Shown: one piece after another, positions 23,402 through 31,863 of the stretch
Layout of the letters: the number at the start of each line of letters is the position of its first letter
Numbering within the stretch: the stretch's first letter is position 1
DNA from: Phormidium tenue FACHB-1050
GTDB taxonomy: Bacteria; Cyanobacteriota; Cyanobacteriia; Pseudanabaenales; Pseudanabaenaceae
Reading direction: 5' to 3'
DNA: 34,612 bases
NCBI RefSeq assembly: GCF_014696925.1
Contig: NZ_JACJQY010000053.1
Span: 1-34,612, forward strand
Made by a program: the position numbers and the translations under genes
Notes under the pieces: model-generated
What the model was told of the DNA's origin: nothing
Seen by the model: only the letters and a program-made list of their open reading frames with translations
Databases searched by the model: none

Positions 23402-23547
23402 TTATCCTCCTGTTTTAAATTTATTTGTAGAATGCGATCTAGGTCACCTCTATATTGTGAGAGGTTCAACCATTTACGCTCAAAGCTGTAGCCTAAATCT
23501 TTTGTAAGGTCTTGGGCTTCAATATCGCATAGTTCTTGAATAGTCAT
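23398..23547 (-). CDS. Small protein upstream of DUF5674 (49 aa)
   Basis: This ORF reads MTIQELCDIEAQDLTKDLGY, then SFERKWLNLSQYRGDLD, ending KQEDK. Evidence that it is real: coupling by an ATGA overlap to the DUF5674 gene, an AGGAGG for that gene inside its 3' end, and a composed helical sequence. It lies 31 bases downstream of the cas3' stop. I do not recognise a family. The small-partner arrangement resembles an antitoxin or adaptor, but that is only a guess. Confidence 0.65.
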   Translation of the reverse strand: MTIQELCDIEAQDLTKDLGYSFERKWLNLSQYRGDLDRILQINLKQEDK

Positions 23548-23578
23548 AGTTTTTTATTCCCCGAAATAAATCCTGTAT

Positions 23579-25963
23579 TTAGACAATCCAATATTCTAAT
23601 TTTTTCTCTAGTGCATAAAGATATCTTTGAATTCTCGAACCTAAAATATAAGCATTAGTTCCTATAACTGCATGATATTTAACGACTTTAGAATCTGGAA
23701 AAGTAACTGCAATTAAAGGATAGCTAGTCTGCATATTTCTTGTTTTACCTTGTATTTCTCCTAAAGCACCTCCTTGCTCTGGAAATAAAAGACAAGTAAT
23801 ATATTGTTCTTTTATCGCATCTGTAAGGCTTGGAGAAAGTGACAATGAAGATTGATCTTTTTTCTTAGTAGCTATTATTTTTAGACCATTTATAGCAATT
23901 GGTTTGTCGCAGTAGCGCCGATTAAATAATTCTTTTTCATGCTGAGTCTCCAAAGCAAATGAAATGATTAAGCTTTCTTCTTTTTCTTTATAGCTAGTTA
24001 CTTGGCAATAAAGATCAGATTCATTTACATAAATACCATCACTAAAAGACGTTAGAAATTCTTTGTGTGATTTATACCAACGTAAATTGTAATATTTGAG
24101 CAAATGAAATAGATCGTAATAAACTACTGGATCGCAATCAGAAATCACATTATGAGGATCGTAAACTGCACAAGATAATGATTGAAAAGAATCTCTAAAA
24201 CTAAACAAGCTTTGTAAAGCATAATATTCTTCGAGGGTATAGTTTTTTATTTGATTAATAGAGTTACTTTTTTTCTCTTTCAATGCTTTTTTAAATGAAG
24301 CAAAAAGATTTTCATCAACCTGATTCGTTTTGTTCATCCAAAATAAGACACTATTTAAAAACTCACGAACTAACTGATCGCTATAATTTTCATTGTTTTT
24401 AGCAGCTTGCAAAGAATTAAATCTTGCAATACTGCCTACATAGTAGCGATACCCTCTTTTACTATTGGGTGCAAATATTTCTCTAACTCTCTCAAACACC
24501 TCTTGGATACGCTCTTCTGACCTAGTTTGTTGCCTGAGTTCGTATAGTGGGCGGAACGACTCAAGGACTGAATACGAGCTTATGTATTCATTTAGAAAAG
24601 GTTTTTGAGGAAAAACACTCAAACTAGGCGATAGCAATAAGTTTTTTAATTGCTTTCTAGATAAAGAAGAGTTAGTTTTCAACTGATTCTGCAACTTAGC
24701 AAATATTTCAGATGAAACTAAAGCAATAGATTCAGACTGTATATCATTTTGAGGTTTGCCAAGAACACGTCCTGTTCTTCCCAAGCGTTGCCAAAACTCA
24801 TCAGCATATTTTGCTGTAAAAACTACAAAGTCTAAATTCTGTCGAGTCTTAGTCTGTTTGACAAAGTTATAACCGATATCTACAGTTGGAGTAGCAACAA
24901 TTAATGGCTTTTTAGCTGATTGTTTACGTTCCTTTCGAGAAACTGCTCCTGTAATTCTGCCAAAGTCTTGCTCAGCATCCAGACCACATTTTTTTAAATG
25001 CCCAACTGCTCGATTAACGTCAATGAGAGAATAACTAATTAATGCACCATCTAGAGAGTTTTGGATACGATGTTTTATCTCAGATGCTTTTAAACTTAGA
25101 TAGTTATCTAAATCATCCGATTCACAGAATTGTAATTTTACAGGCGCTAAAGTTCTTATAGCTCTAGAATGATTTGAGTCAACCTGAATAGGAGCAACTT
25201 CTTTCCACTGAAGCCCCTGACTACTTAATCTATCTAGATATTTGTATACTTGTTCGTCTGGTGTTGCCGAAAGCAAACATATTTTTCGGTTTTCATGTTG
25301 AAAGTATCCAAAATCGAGAGATAGCGCCAAGAAAAAAAGAAAATTAGCTAATTGTTTTGCATTATAGTAATGAAATTCATCAATAATGATGTATTCAAAA
25401 GATGCAAATATTGTTTCAAAAAGGTTACGCTTATCCAATCTGCTATAACAAGCATAAAGACTGTAATAAAACAGATCAGGATTAGTCACAAGAATGATAG
25501 GTCTTCGTAAAGCTCTCTCTTCTTCTGGAATTCCTAATTGTTCCGCAAATTCTAAAGGATTAGTTATAAGCCGATAAAATCTCTCTCCCTGTCGATGTAG
25601 TTCATTTTCGGGATCTATCGCTCGAATTGCTCTTGCATCAGCTTTGCAGACAAGATGTTCCAATTTAGAATTTTTGACAAATTCTTGAACATCTTCATAG
25701 TGCTGATCGATTAATTCATTTGTTGGTGCAATAAATAGAGTTTTTGCTTTTGGATTATTCAATAAGTGAAATAGTGCAGCTTTAGTTTTACCTGTTCCAG
25801 TAGGAAATGTATTTAAAACTAGGTCATAATCTTTCTGAAACTGACAAGTTTTGACTTGATGATCTAAAGGGCTACTAACACACGCAAGAATTCGTCCTGA
25901 AACTTCAGACAAATCTGCTAACAGTTCATAGTGTGGCTCAAGTTCTATCTCTATTGTTTTCAT
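23579..25963 (-). CDS. cas3': Cas3', type I-D helicase without HD domain
   Basis: This is a superfamily 2 helicase of 794 residues from the preferred ATG at 25963. The longer frame from 26005 overlaps csc1 by 38 bases, while this ATG lies four bases after the csc1 stop. Walker A is FPTGTGKT (53-60), motif II is IIDEFHYY (D195-H198), motif III is LLSATP (230-235), and motif VI is RLGRTGRVLGK. No HD nuclease precedes the helicase, as in type I-D where the HD domain belongs to Cas10d. It would unwind target DNA after Cascade binding. It follows csc1 in the operon rather than leading it. Confidence 0.93.
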   Translation of the reverse strand: MKTIEIELEPHYELLADLSEVSGRILACVSSPLDHQVKTCQFQKDYDLVLNTFPTGTGKTKAALFHLLNNPKAKTLFIAPTNELIDQHYEDVQEFVKNSKLEHLVCKADARAIRAIDPENELHRQGERFYRLITNPLEFAEQLGIPEEERALRRPIILVTNPDLFYYSLYACYSRLDKRNLFETIFASFEYIIIDEFHYYNAKQLANFLFFLALSLDFGYFQHENRKICLLSATPDEQVYKYLDRLSSQGLQWKEVAPIQVDSNHSRAIRTLAPVKLQFCESDDLDNYLSLKASEIKHRIQNSLDGALISYSLIDVNRAVGHLKKCGLDAEQDFGRITGAVSRKERKQSAKKPLIVATPTVDIGYNFVKQTKTRQNLDFVVFTAKYADEFWQRLGRTGRVLGKPQNDIQSESIALVSSEIFAKLQNQLKTNSSLSRKQLKNLLLSPSLSVFPQKPFLNEYISSYSVLESFRPLYELRQQTRSEERIQEVFERVREIFAPNSKRGYRYYVGSIARFNSLQAAKNNENYSDQLVREFLNSVLFWMNKTNQVDENLFASFKKALKEKKSNSINQIKNYTLEEYYALQSLFSFRDSFQSLSCAVYDPHNVISDCDPVVYYDLFHLLKYYNLRWYKSHKEFLTSFSDGIYVNESDLYCQVTSYKEKEESLIISFALETQHEKELFNRRYCDKPIAINGLKIIATKKKDQSSLSLSPSLTDAIKEQYITCLLFPEQGGALGEIQGKTRNMQTSYPLIAVTFPDSKVVKYHAVIGTNAYILGSRIQRYLYALEKKLEYWIV

Positions 25964-25967
25964 GTGT

Positions 25968-26759
25968 TTAGATTGTTGATTGAGGTCGTAAACATTCGAC
26001 ACCAAATTTCATTCCTGCTGGCAACCACAAATCTTTAGATAGCTGGAAGAAATCACAAGTTAGAAATGAATTCCGAATTAAAGGAACTGGATGAATACTA
26101 TAGGTGTCATAGCTTGCTACTTCTACTCCTGTGGGTAGGTCTAAAGGATTAAGAAGGAAATTAGTAAACTGAGACTGTTTACTTTCAATTTGCGGATTTT
26201 TATGGATAGTAGTATCTACTCGTGCCTTACTCATAAATTTTCCCAGCCTAATATACCGAGGAATAGTCAAGTCATTCTGAGAAATCACGAAAAAATCCAG
26301 TACAGTGTTAATTCTCATCGCTTTAATGAATCCTACTTGAGGATAATTAACAGCTTTTTCATGTTTTTTTTGTTCTCCAGTTTGTTTGTCAATCCGAGTC
26401 CAAACCTTCTGCGAACTCAAGACCATTTTATGACCACTGGGGCGCTGTACAAGGCAGTTTTTGCCCATAGCAAACCAATATGTATCTGGTACAGAGTTGA
26501 ACTGTGAGAATGAAAACTTAGCTTCTTCATTCGGTGGGATTGTTGCAGGAGTAACATATATTCCCTGCTCATTTAGACTACTTAGATGCTCATAGTAGTA
26601 AATCTCACCAGTATTTTTGTATGGAGATTGTGCTAATCCAAGAGCGTAGGTTAGAGCATAATTTCCGACAAGTGGTTCTGTTAAGTAGAGATCGTTAATT
26701 TCTCGACTAGCAAAAAAAGTGTTTTCTAGTAAAGTCAACTTGCAATGGTAAACCAACAT
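25968..26759 (-). CDS. csc1: Csc1 (Cas5d), type I-D Cascade subunit
   Basis: A 263-residue RAMP protein that would cap the 5' handle of the crRNA in the type I-D complex. The family features include the opening MLVYHCKLTLLENTFFASRE, LVGNYALTYALGL, TYWFAMGKNCL and the late EVASYDTYSIHPVPLIRN segment. It is three bases downstream of csc2. Length is normal. No truncation seen. Confidence 0.92.
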   Translation of the reverse strand: MLVYHCKLTLLENTFFASREINDLYLTEPLVGNYALTYALGLAQSPYKNTGEIYYYEHLSSLNEQGIYVTPATIPPNEEAKFSFSQFNSVPDTYWFAMGKNCLVQRPSGHKMVLSSQKVWTRIDKQTGEQKKHEKAVNYPQVGFIKAMRINTVLDFFVISQNDLTIPRYIRLGKFMSKARVDTTIHKNPQIESKQSQFTNFLLNPLDLPTGVEVASYDTYSIHPVPLIRNSFLTCDFFQLSKDLWLPAGMKFGVECLRPQSTI

Positions 26760-26762
26760 AGT

Positions 26763-27713
26763 TTAAATATCCCCATATGAATTAGACAAACGCTCAAAGA
26801 AAGACTGCGGATCTTGATAAATTTCTTTGACCTCATTGAGGAGTGTATTTAATTCATCTTGAGGAAGAACCTCATAACGTCCAATTACATTTTGAATAAG
26901 TTCTTCAGAATAACCGAGAGTAGCTTGTTGTAGAACATCATCAGATAGAGGGAAATCAGGTTCATCTTCTGGTTTGTGTTGTGTCAAAACATCATAGACA
27001 CCTTGAGTTAGTTCCAACGTGCTGAAAATTTCTGTATCACTAAAGATAATCTGAGCAATTGTGTTTTTCACCTTGCCGATACGAGTAGCGATCGCTCCAT
27101 AGCGGCTGGAACGCAAAATGTTTCCTAGAACATAAAATAGCTCATCAGGAGTGACATCTTTGAGGGTTTCAATATCTAGAAAATGGGTTTCTGGACGTAC
27201 ATACTCACTATTAAACAAGCTCTCAGAAGCTTTGCCTGAAATATCTCTCATTGTGCCTGTTTCATACAGAGCGTTAGAAGTCCGTCTGTCTAAAACTTGA
27301 CCTGTGGATAAAACCGAAAAAGCATCTTCTGTAATTACTCTCGATCTTCTAGCTCCACCTTGACCAACTGCAAAACCATACAAATAAGCGTCAATGGAAG
27401 AATCGACAACAGTACCATCTTCGTTCAAGCATGGTAAATTATTCTTGCGAAGATCTTCACGTCCAGTCCGTCTCTCAACAGCCGTTTGCTTTCTCTTGGT
27501 TATGACTACTCGTTGAATTGGATCGGTCTGTCGCTTTTTGACTCCAGCTTGAACAAATTCTCGACATAATGGCTCGCCACTACCCTCAGTACGAAAAATT
27601 GCTTCTGACTGAGTTTTACGAATAATGATTAGATTGACATACCGACCAGTGGGATAATCAGCATGGTGGTCAAGCAAAAATTTGGAATACTTGGGTTGCT
27701 GTAAAATACTCAT
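26763..27713 (-). CDS. csc2: Csc2 (Cas7d), type I-D Cascade backbone subunit
   Basis: A 316-residue Cas7-type RAMP protein that forms the crRNA-binding filament. Family segments include YPTGRYVNLIIIRKTQSEAI, a basic REDLRKNNLPC region, DAYLYGFAVGQGGARRSRVI and THFLDIETLKDVTPDELFYV, then SRYGAIATRIGKVKNTIA. The ATG overlaps the stop of the small 143-aa gene in a GTATGAGTA junction, with a GAGGAAA Shine-Dalgarno just before it. Confidence 0.94.
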   Translation of the reverse strand: MSILQQPKYSKFLLDHHADYPTGRYVNLIIIRKTQSEAIFRTEGSGEPLCREFVQAGVKKRQTDPIQRVVITKRKQTAVERRTGREDLRKNNLPCLNEDGTVVDSSIDAYLYGFAVGQGGARRSRVITEDAFSVLSTGQVLDRRTSNALYETGTMRDISGKASESLFNSEYVRPETHFLDIETLKDVTPDELFYVLGNILRSSRYGAIATRIGKVKNTIAQIIFSDTEIFSTLELTQGVYDVLTQHKPEDEPDFPLSDDVLQQATLGYSEELIQNVIGRYEVLPQDELNTLLNEVKEIYQDPQSFFERLSNSYGDI

Positions 27714-28141
27714 ACATTTTCCTCGTCTGTTTCTTCTTTAGGCGTGATTTCGTTTCTGATATAAAACAAGTAAGCGGCTTTGATGATTTTTTCATCTGGC
27801 ATCAGTTTAGAAAGCTTACCTCCATAGATACCTTGTAAAAGGTCTACAAAAAAGCAATCGACAAATTCTTCAACCCTCAGACGTTTTTCACGTCCAGGCT
27901 TAAATTGTGGTTTTGTGGGATCGTGAATTCTCTCCAAATAAGTGAAAATCTCAGTGACAATCGCTGCTTGCAAAGTATCAAGATCTAATAATTGTTGTTG
28001 CCTCCTTAAATGATCAAAAACTTCGTTGATAGGCATCAGAAGAGGACTTCGTTTTAATCCTTTTCCTTTAATTTTTGCCTTCCAAGCAATAGCTGCCATC
28101 TTTTTGATGACCATTGAAGCAATGGGTTTATTTGTACTCAT
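27710..28141 (-). CDS. Probable standalone type I-D small subunit (Cas11d-like), 143 aa
   Basis: The gene sits between cas10d and csc2 and overlaps both by ATGA (GTATGAGTA at both junctions). An AGGGAG lies about eight bases before its ATG. The product is basic and helical: MVIKKMAAIAWKAKIKGKGL, then NEVFDHLRRQQQ, and a C-terminal block RVEEFVDCFFVDLLQGIYGG followed by KLSKLMPDEKIIKAAYLFYI. That block resembles the C-terminal region of full-length Cas10d, which in studied type I-D systems is also made separately as Cas11d by internal translation. Here Cas10d is shorter (818 aa) and the small subunit has its own gene. The homology is judged from pattern memory, so the function is an inference. 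Confidence 0.65.
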   Translation of the reverse strand: MSTNKPIASMVIKKMAAIAWKAKIKGKGLKRSPLLMPINEVFDHLRRQQQLLDLDTLQAAIVTEIFTYLERIHDPTKPQFKPGREKRLRVEEFVDCFFVDLLQGIYGGKLSKLMPDEKIIKAAYLFYIRNEITPKEETDEENV

Positions 28142-30594
28142 ACGTTACTCCCTGACATAACAATTTGATCCATCCATGTTTTGAGCTTTCTTGTTAGACC
28201 TCTGGCGGCAGAGTCTTTATCAATACCTTGTTTACTCCTTTTACTTATATGAGCAGCTTTTTTTTCGATCAAGCGATCTACTACAAAAAAGATCTGCCCT
28301 TCACCTCCAGAAAATGCTTCCGCCACAGCCACCAATTCATTCTCTTTTGTTTCATTAAGCCAAAGTAAATCACACATTTCTCGAATAGCGTGTAATCTTT
28401 GCCAGAGTATATCTCCAGATCCTAAAGGTTCTGTATTTTTGTCACGACAGAAATATAAGTTTTCTGATGGAACTAATCCTCTTAGTAAAGAAGGGACACC
28501 ATCCAAGAAAATGTCTATTTCTTGTGATTCAGTTAAATTCATAATCGGAAAAGCTAGTTCAGACAATAAAATTTTGACTCCAAAGTGTTTGTATAACAGC
28601 AAAGCATACTCAATGGCATTCAAATATTTTTCTGTTTGATTATTGCCAAGAGGATTTAATGGTAATGAAATTACGTTTCCTACTAGATCAGAAAATTTTG
28701 GCACTAGAATACCTCCAGCTTTTTGATGCTTAATTGGCAATACACAATATTTTTGATTACTAAAAAACTGTATCGCTTCTTTAACAGATAAACTAACTGC
28801 TGAAACATCGATCTTACTTAGCTTCTGAAAAAGAGATTTGAAGCTTTCGATAAATGGAGCAGTCATAAAAGAGTATGGCATTAGGTGGAGGTAAAGAGAT
28901 TTGTCCCCACCAGATATATAATTCAATTTTTCAATTGAAAATTGTTGTTGAACAATAGGATCAATGTATCTTTTTGGTTCGCTTTGGCTACCTGCTAGTA
29001 GTCTATTTGAGAACTGCTGTACTTTAATTCCTTTGAGTACACTTGGGGACATCCATTTTGATGCTGAAAAACTTGAACTGGCATAACAAGACTGTCTGTT
29101 ACGATCTTGGCAATATGTTTGAAAGTTTTGGGAAAAATCTTGAATTGAAAAATTGTCAAAATCAAAAGAGAGATTGTTAATCACATAAGTAGCTATATGA
29201 CTATTTAAAGATGTTTCCTGAGTTATAGTTTCTAGCTGTTCTTGTTTTTCATTATTCATTAAATTATCTAATTCTTGAGAAATTAATCCCAAAAGATAAT
29301 CATATGTAATATTTTCAAGATATTGGGCAACTACATAAGAACGATGAAAATTCTGATCAAATACATCATATCTGTCTGAATTTTCAATTTCCAACAATAA
29401 ATTCAAATATTTCCAAGGATTACTGAATTCTCTGTTTTTACTAATTAGAGACTGCTTACAATGCTTACTTAAAAAGATATAAAATGTTCTCAATAATTCT
29501 CCAAGTCTCATTAAATCTTGATCTTGAGGAAGTATCCTCGGCTTCTGTAACCACTCTTGAATTACTTCTTGGTGAAGAGATTTAGGATCTTTAAGTGTTT
29601 CTGATAGTTTATTACGGTAAGCCTGTTCAAGTTCATCAACTTTGTAGCTCTTTCTCTGAATTAATGTGTTGACATAAGCAAATATTTCATCGTATGTCAG
29701 TCCTAGTTCTAAAACTTCACCATCAATCTTAATTCCCTGATTTCCAGCTTTGATAAATTTTCCATATTCTTCGGCTTTCATTTGATGAACTTTTTGTTCT
29801 ACTCCTTGGCTAATAGTAAGACGATCTTGATTGGTTAAAGTCAAATCCAAACCTACAGGAGCGAGGTAATGAGTTCCTTGGGGATATAAAAATATTGGCA
29901 AAGCATTAAATTTTTCTTGTAAAAATTCAGAAACTTGGTTGTGAATTATATTAGTTAATATTCCTCTTTGCTCCGTTATTTGATGAGCAACAAGCTGATA
30001 TTGCTGCACTGTAAATCTATTCAAATGACTTAAAAAAGCTCGCTTGTGTTTACGCTCTGAATAGCTTTGGGATAAATCAGCAACATCAGCAGCTCTAATA
30101 ATTTCATCTAGCTCTGTTAGTCTTCTTTTCCCCAGTTTGGTAGGATCAGAACGGCGATCTAAAGAATCACCACGAACACTGTTATGTCCTGAATGACCAC
30201 GAATTAACTCAGTTATATCCTCAATGAAATCTCTCCAATCTTCTAAAAAAACATCAAATCCAATTTTCTCGATTTCCTGAACTACATTTTTAGGCACAGC
30301 AATTTTGCCATAGCTTGTCTCAGCTCCTTGATAAGTTTTATTGATGTCATGAACGCAAAACGCAATAGTTAGAACTTTGAGGTCAATAGATGAGAGATTT
30401 AAAATTTCTTGTAAAGAATGAATTAGGAAAACTCCAGATACAACATGGTTGTAAAGTGATTGCCCTTTATGAACCCCGTACTGAACTACTTTTTGATATT
30501 GTTGCAGACCTTTATTAGCTACCTCTTCAATAAAAAGAGATAGTACAGGACGTTCTTCTATTCCCAGAAATTCAAGCAATTCACTGTCTGACAT
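28138..30594 (-). CDS. cas10d: Cas10d (Csc3), type I-D large subunit with HD nuclease
   Basis: The 818-residue protein is the signature of type I-D. The N-terminal HD domain shows NHVVSGVFLI (H50), AFCVHDINK (H82, D83), RGHSGH (H134, H137) and AADVADL (D170), all needed for the DNA nuclease. A middle motif YISGGDKSLYLHL near residue 563 could be the relic of the palm-like region without a full GGDD. The protein ends in a basic TRKLKTWMDQIVMSGSNV, shorter than typical Cas10d; the missing C-terminal part seems to be the next gene (27710-28141). AGAGG precedes the ATG. It is the first gene of the roughly 11.7-kb minus-strand operon. Confidence 0.9.
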   Translation of the reverse strand: MSDSELLEFLGIEERPVLSLFIEEVANKGLQQYQKVVQYGVHKGQSLYNHVVSGVFLIHSLQEILNLSSIDLKVLTIAFCVHDINKTYQGAETSYGKIAVPKNVVQEIEKIGFDVFLEDWRDFIEDITELIRGHSGHNSVRGDSLDRRSDPTKLGKRRLTELDEIIRAADVADLSQSYSERKHKRAFLSHLNRFTVQQYQLVAHQITEQRGILTNIIHNQVSEFLQEKFNALPIFLYPQGTHYLAPVGLDLTLTNQDRLTISQGVEQKVHQMKAEEYGKFIKAGNQGIKIDGEVLELGLTYDEIFAYVNTLIQRKSYKVDELEQAYRNKLSETLKDPKSLHQEVIQEWLQKPRILPQDQDLMRLGELLRTFYIFLSKHCKQSLISKNREFSNPWKYLNLLLEIENSDRYDVFDQNFHRSYVVAQYLENITYDYLLGLISQELDNLMNNEKQEQLETITQETSLNSHIATYVINNLSFDFDNFSIQDFSQNFQTYCQDRNRQSCYASSSFSASKWMSPSVLKGIKVQQFSNRLLAGSQSEPKRYIDPIVQQQFSIEKLNYISGGDKSLYLHLMPYSFMTAPFIESFKSLFQKLSKIDVSAVSLSVKEAIQFFSNQKYCVLPIKHQKAGGILVPKFSDLVGNVISLPLNPLGNNQTEKYLNAIEYALLLYKHFGVKILLSELAFPIMNLTESQEIDIFLDGVPSLLRGLVPSENLYFCRDKNTEPLGSGDILWQRLHAIREMCDLLWLNETKENELVAVAEAFSGGEGQIFFVVDRLIEKKAAHISKRSKQGIDKDSAARGLTRKLKTWMDQIVMSGSNV

Positions 30595-30655
30595 AATTTT
30601 ATCCTCTAAAGTATTTTTACAAATTTCAGTTACTGATTTATTTTAAAGTCTGTTT

Positions 30656-30712
30656 TTATAACTTCACATCCTCATAAATATCTGAAAGCGTGATCGCCAA
30701 ATTAATTTGTAC
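30656..30712 (-). pseudogene. C-terminal remnant of a Uma2-family gene
   Basis: Read on the minus strand, this stretch gives VQINLAITLSDIYEDVKL and a stop. It matches the last residues of the Uma2 protein at 22116-22670 (SIDLAIALSDIYEDVEL), and the nucleotide similarity is clear as well. Nothing of the rest of the gene remains. It lies 62 bases upstream of cas10d. Confidence 0.8.
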
Positions 30713-30779
30713 TTAACTTGTTGCTTTTGCCTATTCTTACACAGATAATTAAAGTAAACAAGAGCTTAAACGTGCAAAA

Positions 30780-30789
30780 TGTACGTACA
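30780..30789. promoter_or_regulatory. Perfect palindrome TGTACGTACA upstream of the WYL regulator
   Basis: A 10-bp dyad lies ten bases before the ATG of the WYL gene, in the roughly 200-bp interval shared with the divergent cas10d. It is a candidate operator for autoregulation or cas control. TTTGTACTT near 30707 is a possible half-site. Confidence 0.4.
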
Positions 30790-30798
30790 AAATAATCA

Positions 30799-31656
30799 AT
30801 GGGACGTAAAGGTGAATCAATCACATTATCTATATCTGATCGCGACAAAACCCAGTTAGAGGAAATAGCCCTCGAACTGGGCATGAAATGGGGCGATCGT
30901 CCCAACATCTCCAAACTAGTCGAAGCGATCGCCCGTAAGCAAATTCAAATCTCAAAAAATAATGACTGGTCAAGCGATCTCATTGAAGCCCTAAATCTTA
31001 CTTGGGGACTATTAATCGACTACGGTGAAATCGAGCTTGCCAAAGCGATCGCCAACTTATTGCTAGAACGTAGCGAAATCACTACACCATTACGTCGAGA
31101 CATTGAGCGATTTTTAGACAAACCTCCCGAAATTTGGCGACAAGTACTAGATCGATATATCAAACAAAATCAACCCTTTCGGTTGATCTATCGAGATGCC
31201 GCCGATCACCCCCATGAATTCTCAATCTATCATGCCAAAATCAGCCCCCACGACAAACGGCTCTACCTTGATTGTTGGTGTGAAGAAACAACAGGAAGCG
31301 ATGACATCGAATCCCTCAGACACAATCGCTGTCTCAGGATTGATCGCATCCCTACCGAAGCCGCAATTACCCCAATTCAAGGTAAATGGCGATCGCAACT
31401 TGCTCAAATTACTGTCACCTTCCAACTTTCAGGCAAACTCGCCTTTGCCTACAAACCGAAAAAAGATGATGTCGATGATATTTGGCTAAATGATTACCCC
31501 ATTCGCCAAATTAGCCGTACAGTTAGCAGTACTTTTTGGTTCTATCGCGAAATTATGCCCTATGCCGAAGATTGCGAAATTCTTGAACCTGATGATGTGC
31601 GTGAAAAGTTCAAAGCAAAAGTGCGATCTCTATACCTCAAATATTCAAGTGATTGA
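30799..31656 (+). CDS. WYL-domain transcriptional regulator divergent from the cas operon
   Basis: The 285-residue protein has an N-terminal ribbon-helix-helix-like segment (MGRKGESITLSISDRDKTQL, then RPNISKLVEAIARKQI). A linker follows, then a WYL domain: FRLIYRDAADHPHEFSIYHA, KRLYLDCWCEE and HNRCLRIDRIPTEAA, and a C-terminal extension. WYL regulators bind nucleic acid or nucleotides. In Synechocystis pSYSA a WYL protein (Sll7009) next to the type I-D locus lowers crRNA accumulation, and this gene occupies the equivalent position. It probably controls the cas operon or its own transcription through the 200-bp divergent region. Confidence 0.88.
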   Translation: MGRKGESITLSISDRDKTQLEEIALELGMKWGDRPNISKLVEAIARKQIQISKNNDWSSDLIEALNLTWGLLIDYGEIELAKAIANLLLERSEITTPLRRDIERFLDKPPEIWRQVLDRYIKQNQPFRLIYRDAADHPHEFSIYHAKISPHDKRLYLDCWCEETTGSDDIESLRHNRCLRIDRIPTEAAITPIQGKWRSQLAQITVTFQLSGKLAFAYKPKKDDVDDIWLNDYPIRQISRTVSSTFWFYREIMPYAEDCEILEPDDVREKFKAKVRSLYLKYSSD

Positions 31657-31667
31657 TTTGTCAATCA
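31650..31667 (+). terminator. Small hairpin at the end of the WYL gene
   Basis: TGATTGA, loop TTTG, TCAATCA overlap the TGA stop and are followed a few bases later by an A-run. It is a weak terminator candidate. Confidence 0.4.
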
Positions 31668-31720
31668 TTCATTAAAAAAACAATCCTATTGAACTCTAAT
31701 TGTCACAGAAACATCTTAGA

Positions 31721-31743
31721 GCAAATAATCATCAATTATTTGC
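31721..31743. promoter_or_regulatory. Inverted repeat upstream of the AAA ATPase gene
   Basis: GCAAATAAT and ATTATTTGC flank CATCA. The 9-bp perfect arms are AT-rich, with no T-run, about 120 bases before the ATPase start. It could be an operator for the ATPase-recombinase pair or a weak terminator. No gene is visible in 31668-31863. Confidence 0.4.
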
Positions 31744-31863
31744 CATTAAATTTATGTGAATGAGTATAAATACTTGGTATTGCTAACGTGTTTTCAAGGT
31801 TTCAGGAGTTTGCTTGGCGCGTTGTTATATATTGAAGGGGTATTTGCTTTGTTAGTTGTCGTC

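Noticed and set aside
25964-26005. Upstream start of cas3' at 26005
   Set aside because: It would overlap csc1 by 38 bases with residues unlike the family; the ATG at 25963 lies four bases after the csc1 stop.
28900-28915. GGDK motif in Cas10d as an active cyclase site
   Set aside because: It lacks the GGDD pair needed for cyclic oligoadenylate synthesis and no CARF-domain effector gene is present in the window, so a type III-like signalling role is not supported.
31756-31863. Upstream start of the AAA ATPase giving a hydrophobic N-terminus
   Set aside because: The family normally begins at the KWFNTAGPC-like segment, and the extension looks like translated non-coding DNA rather than a signal peptide.
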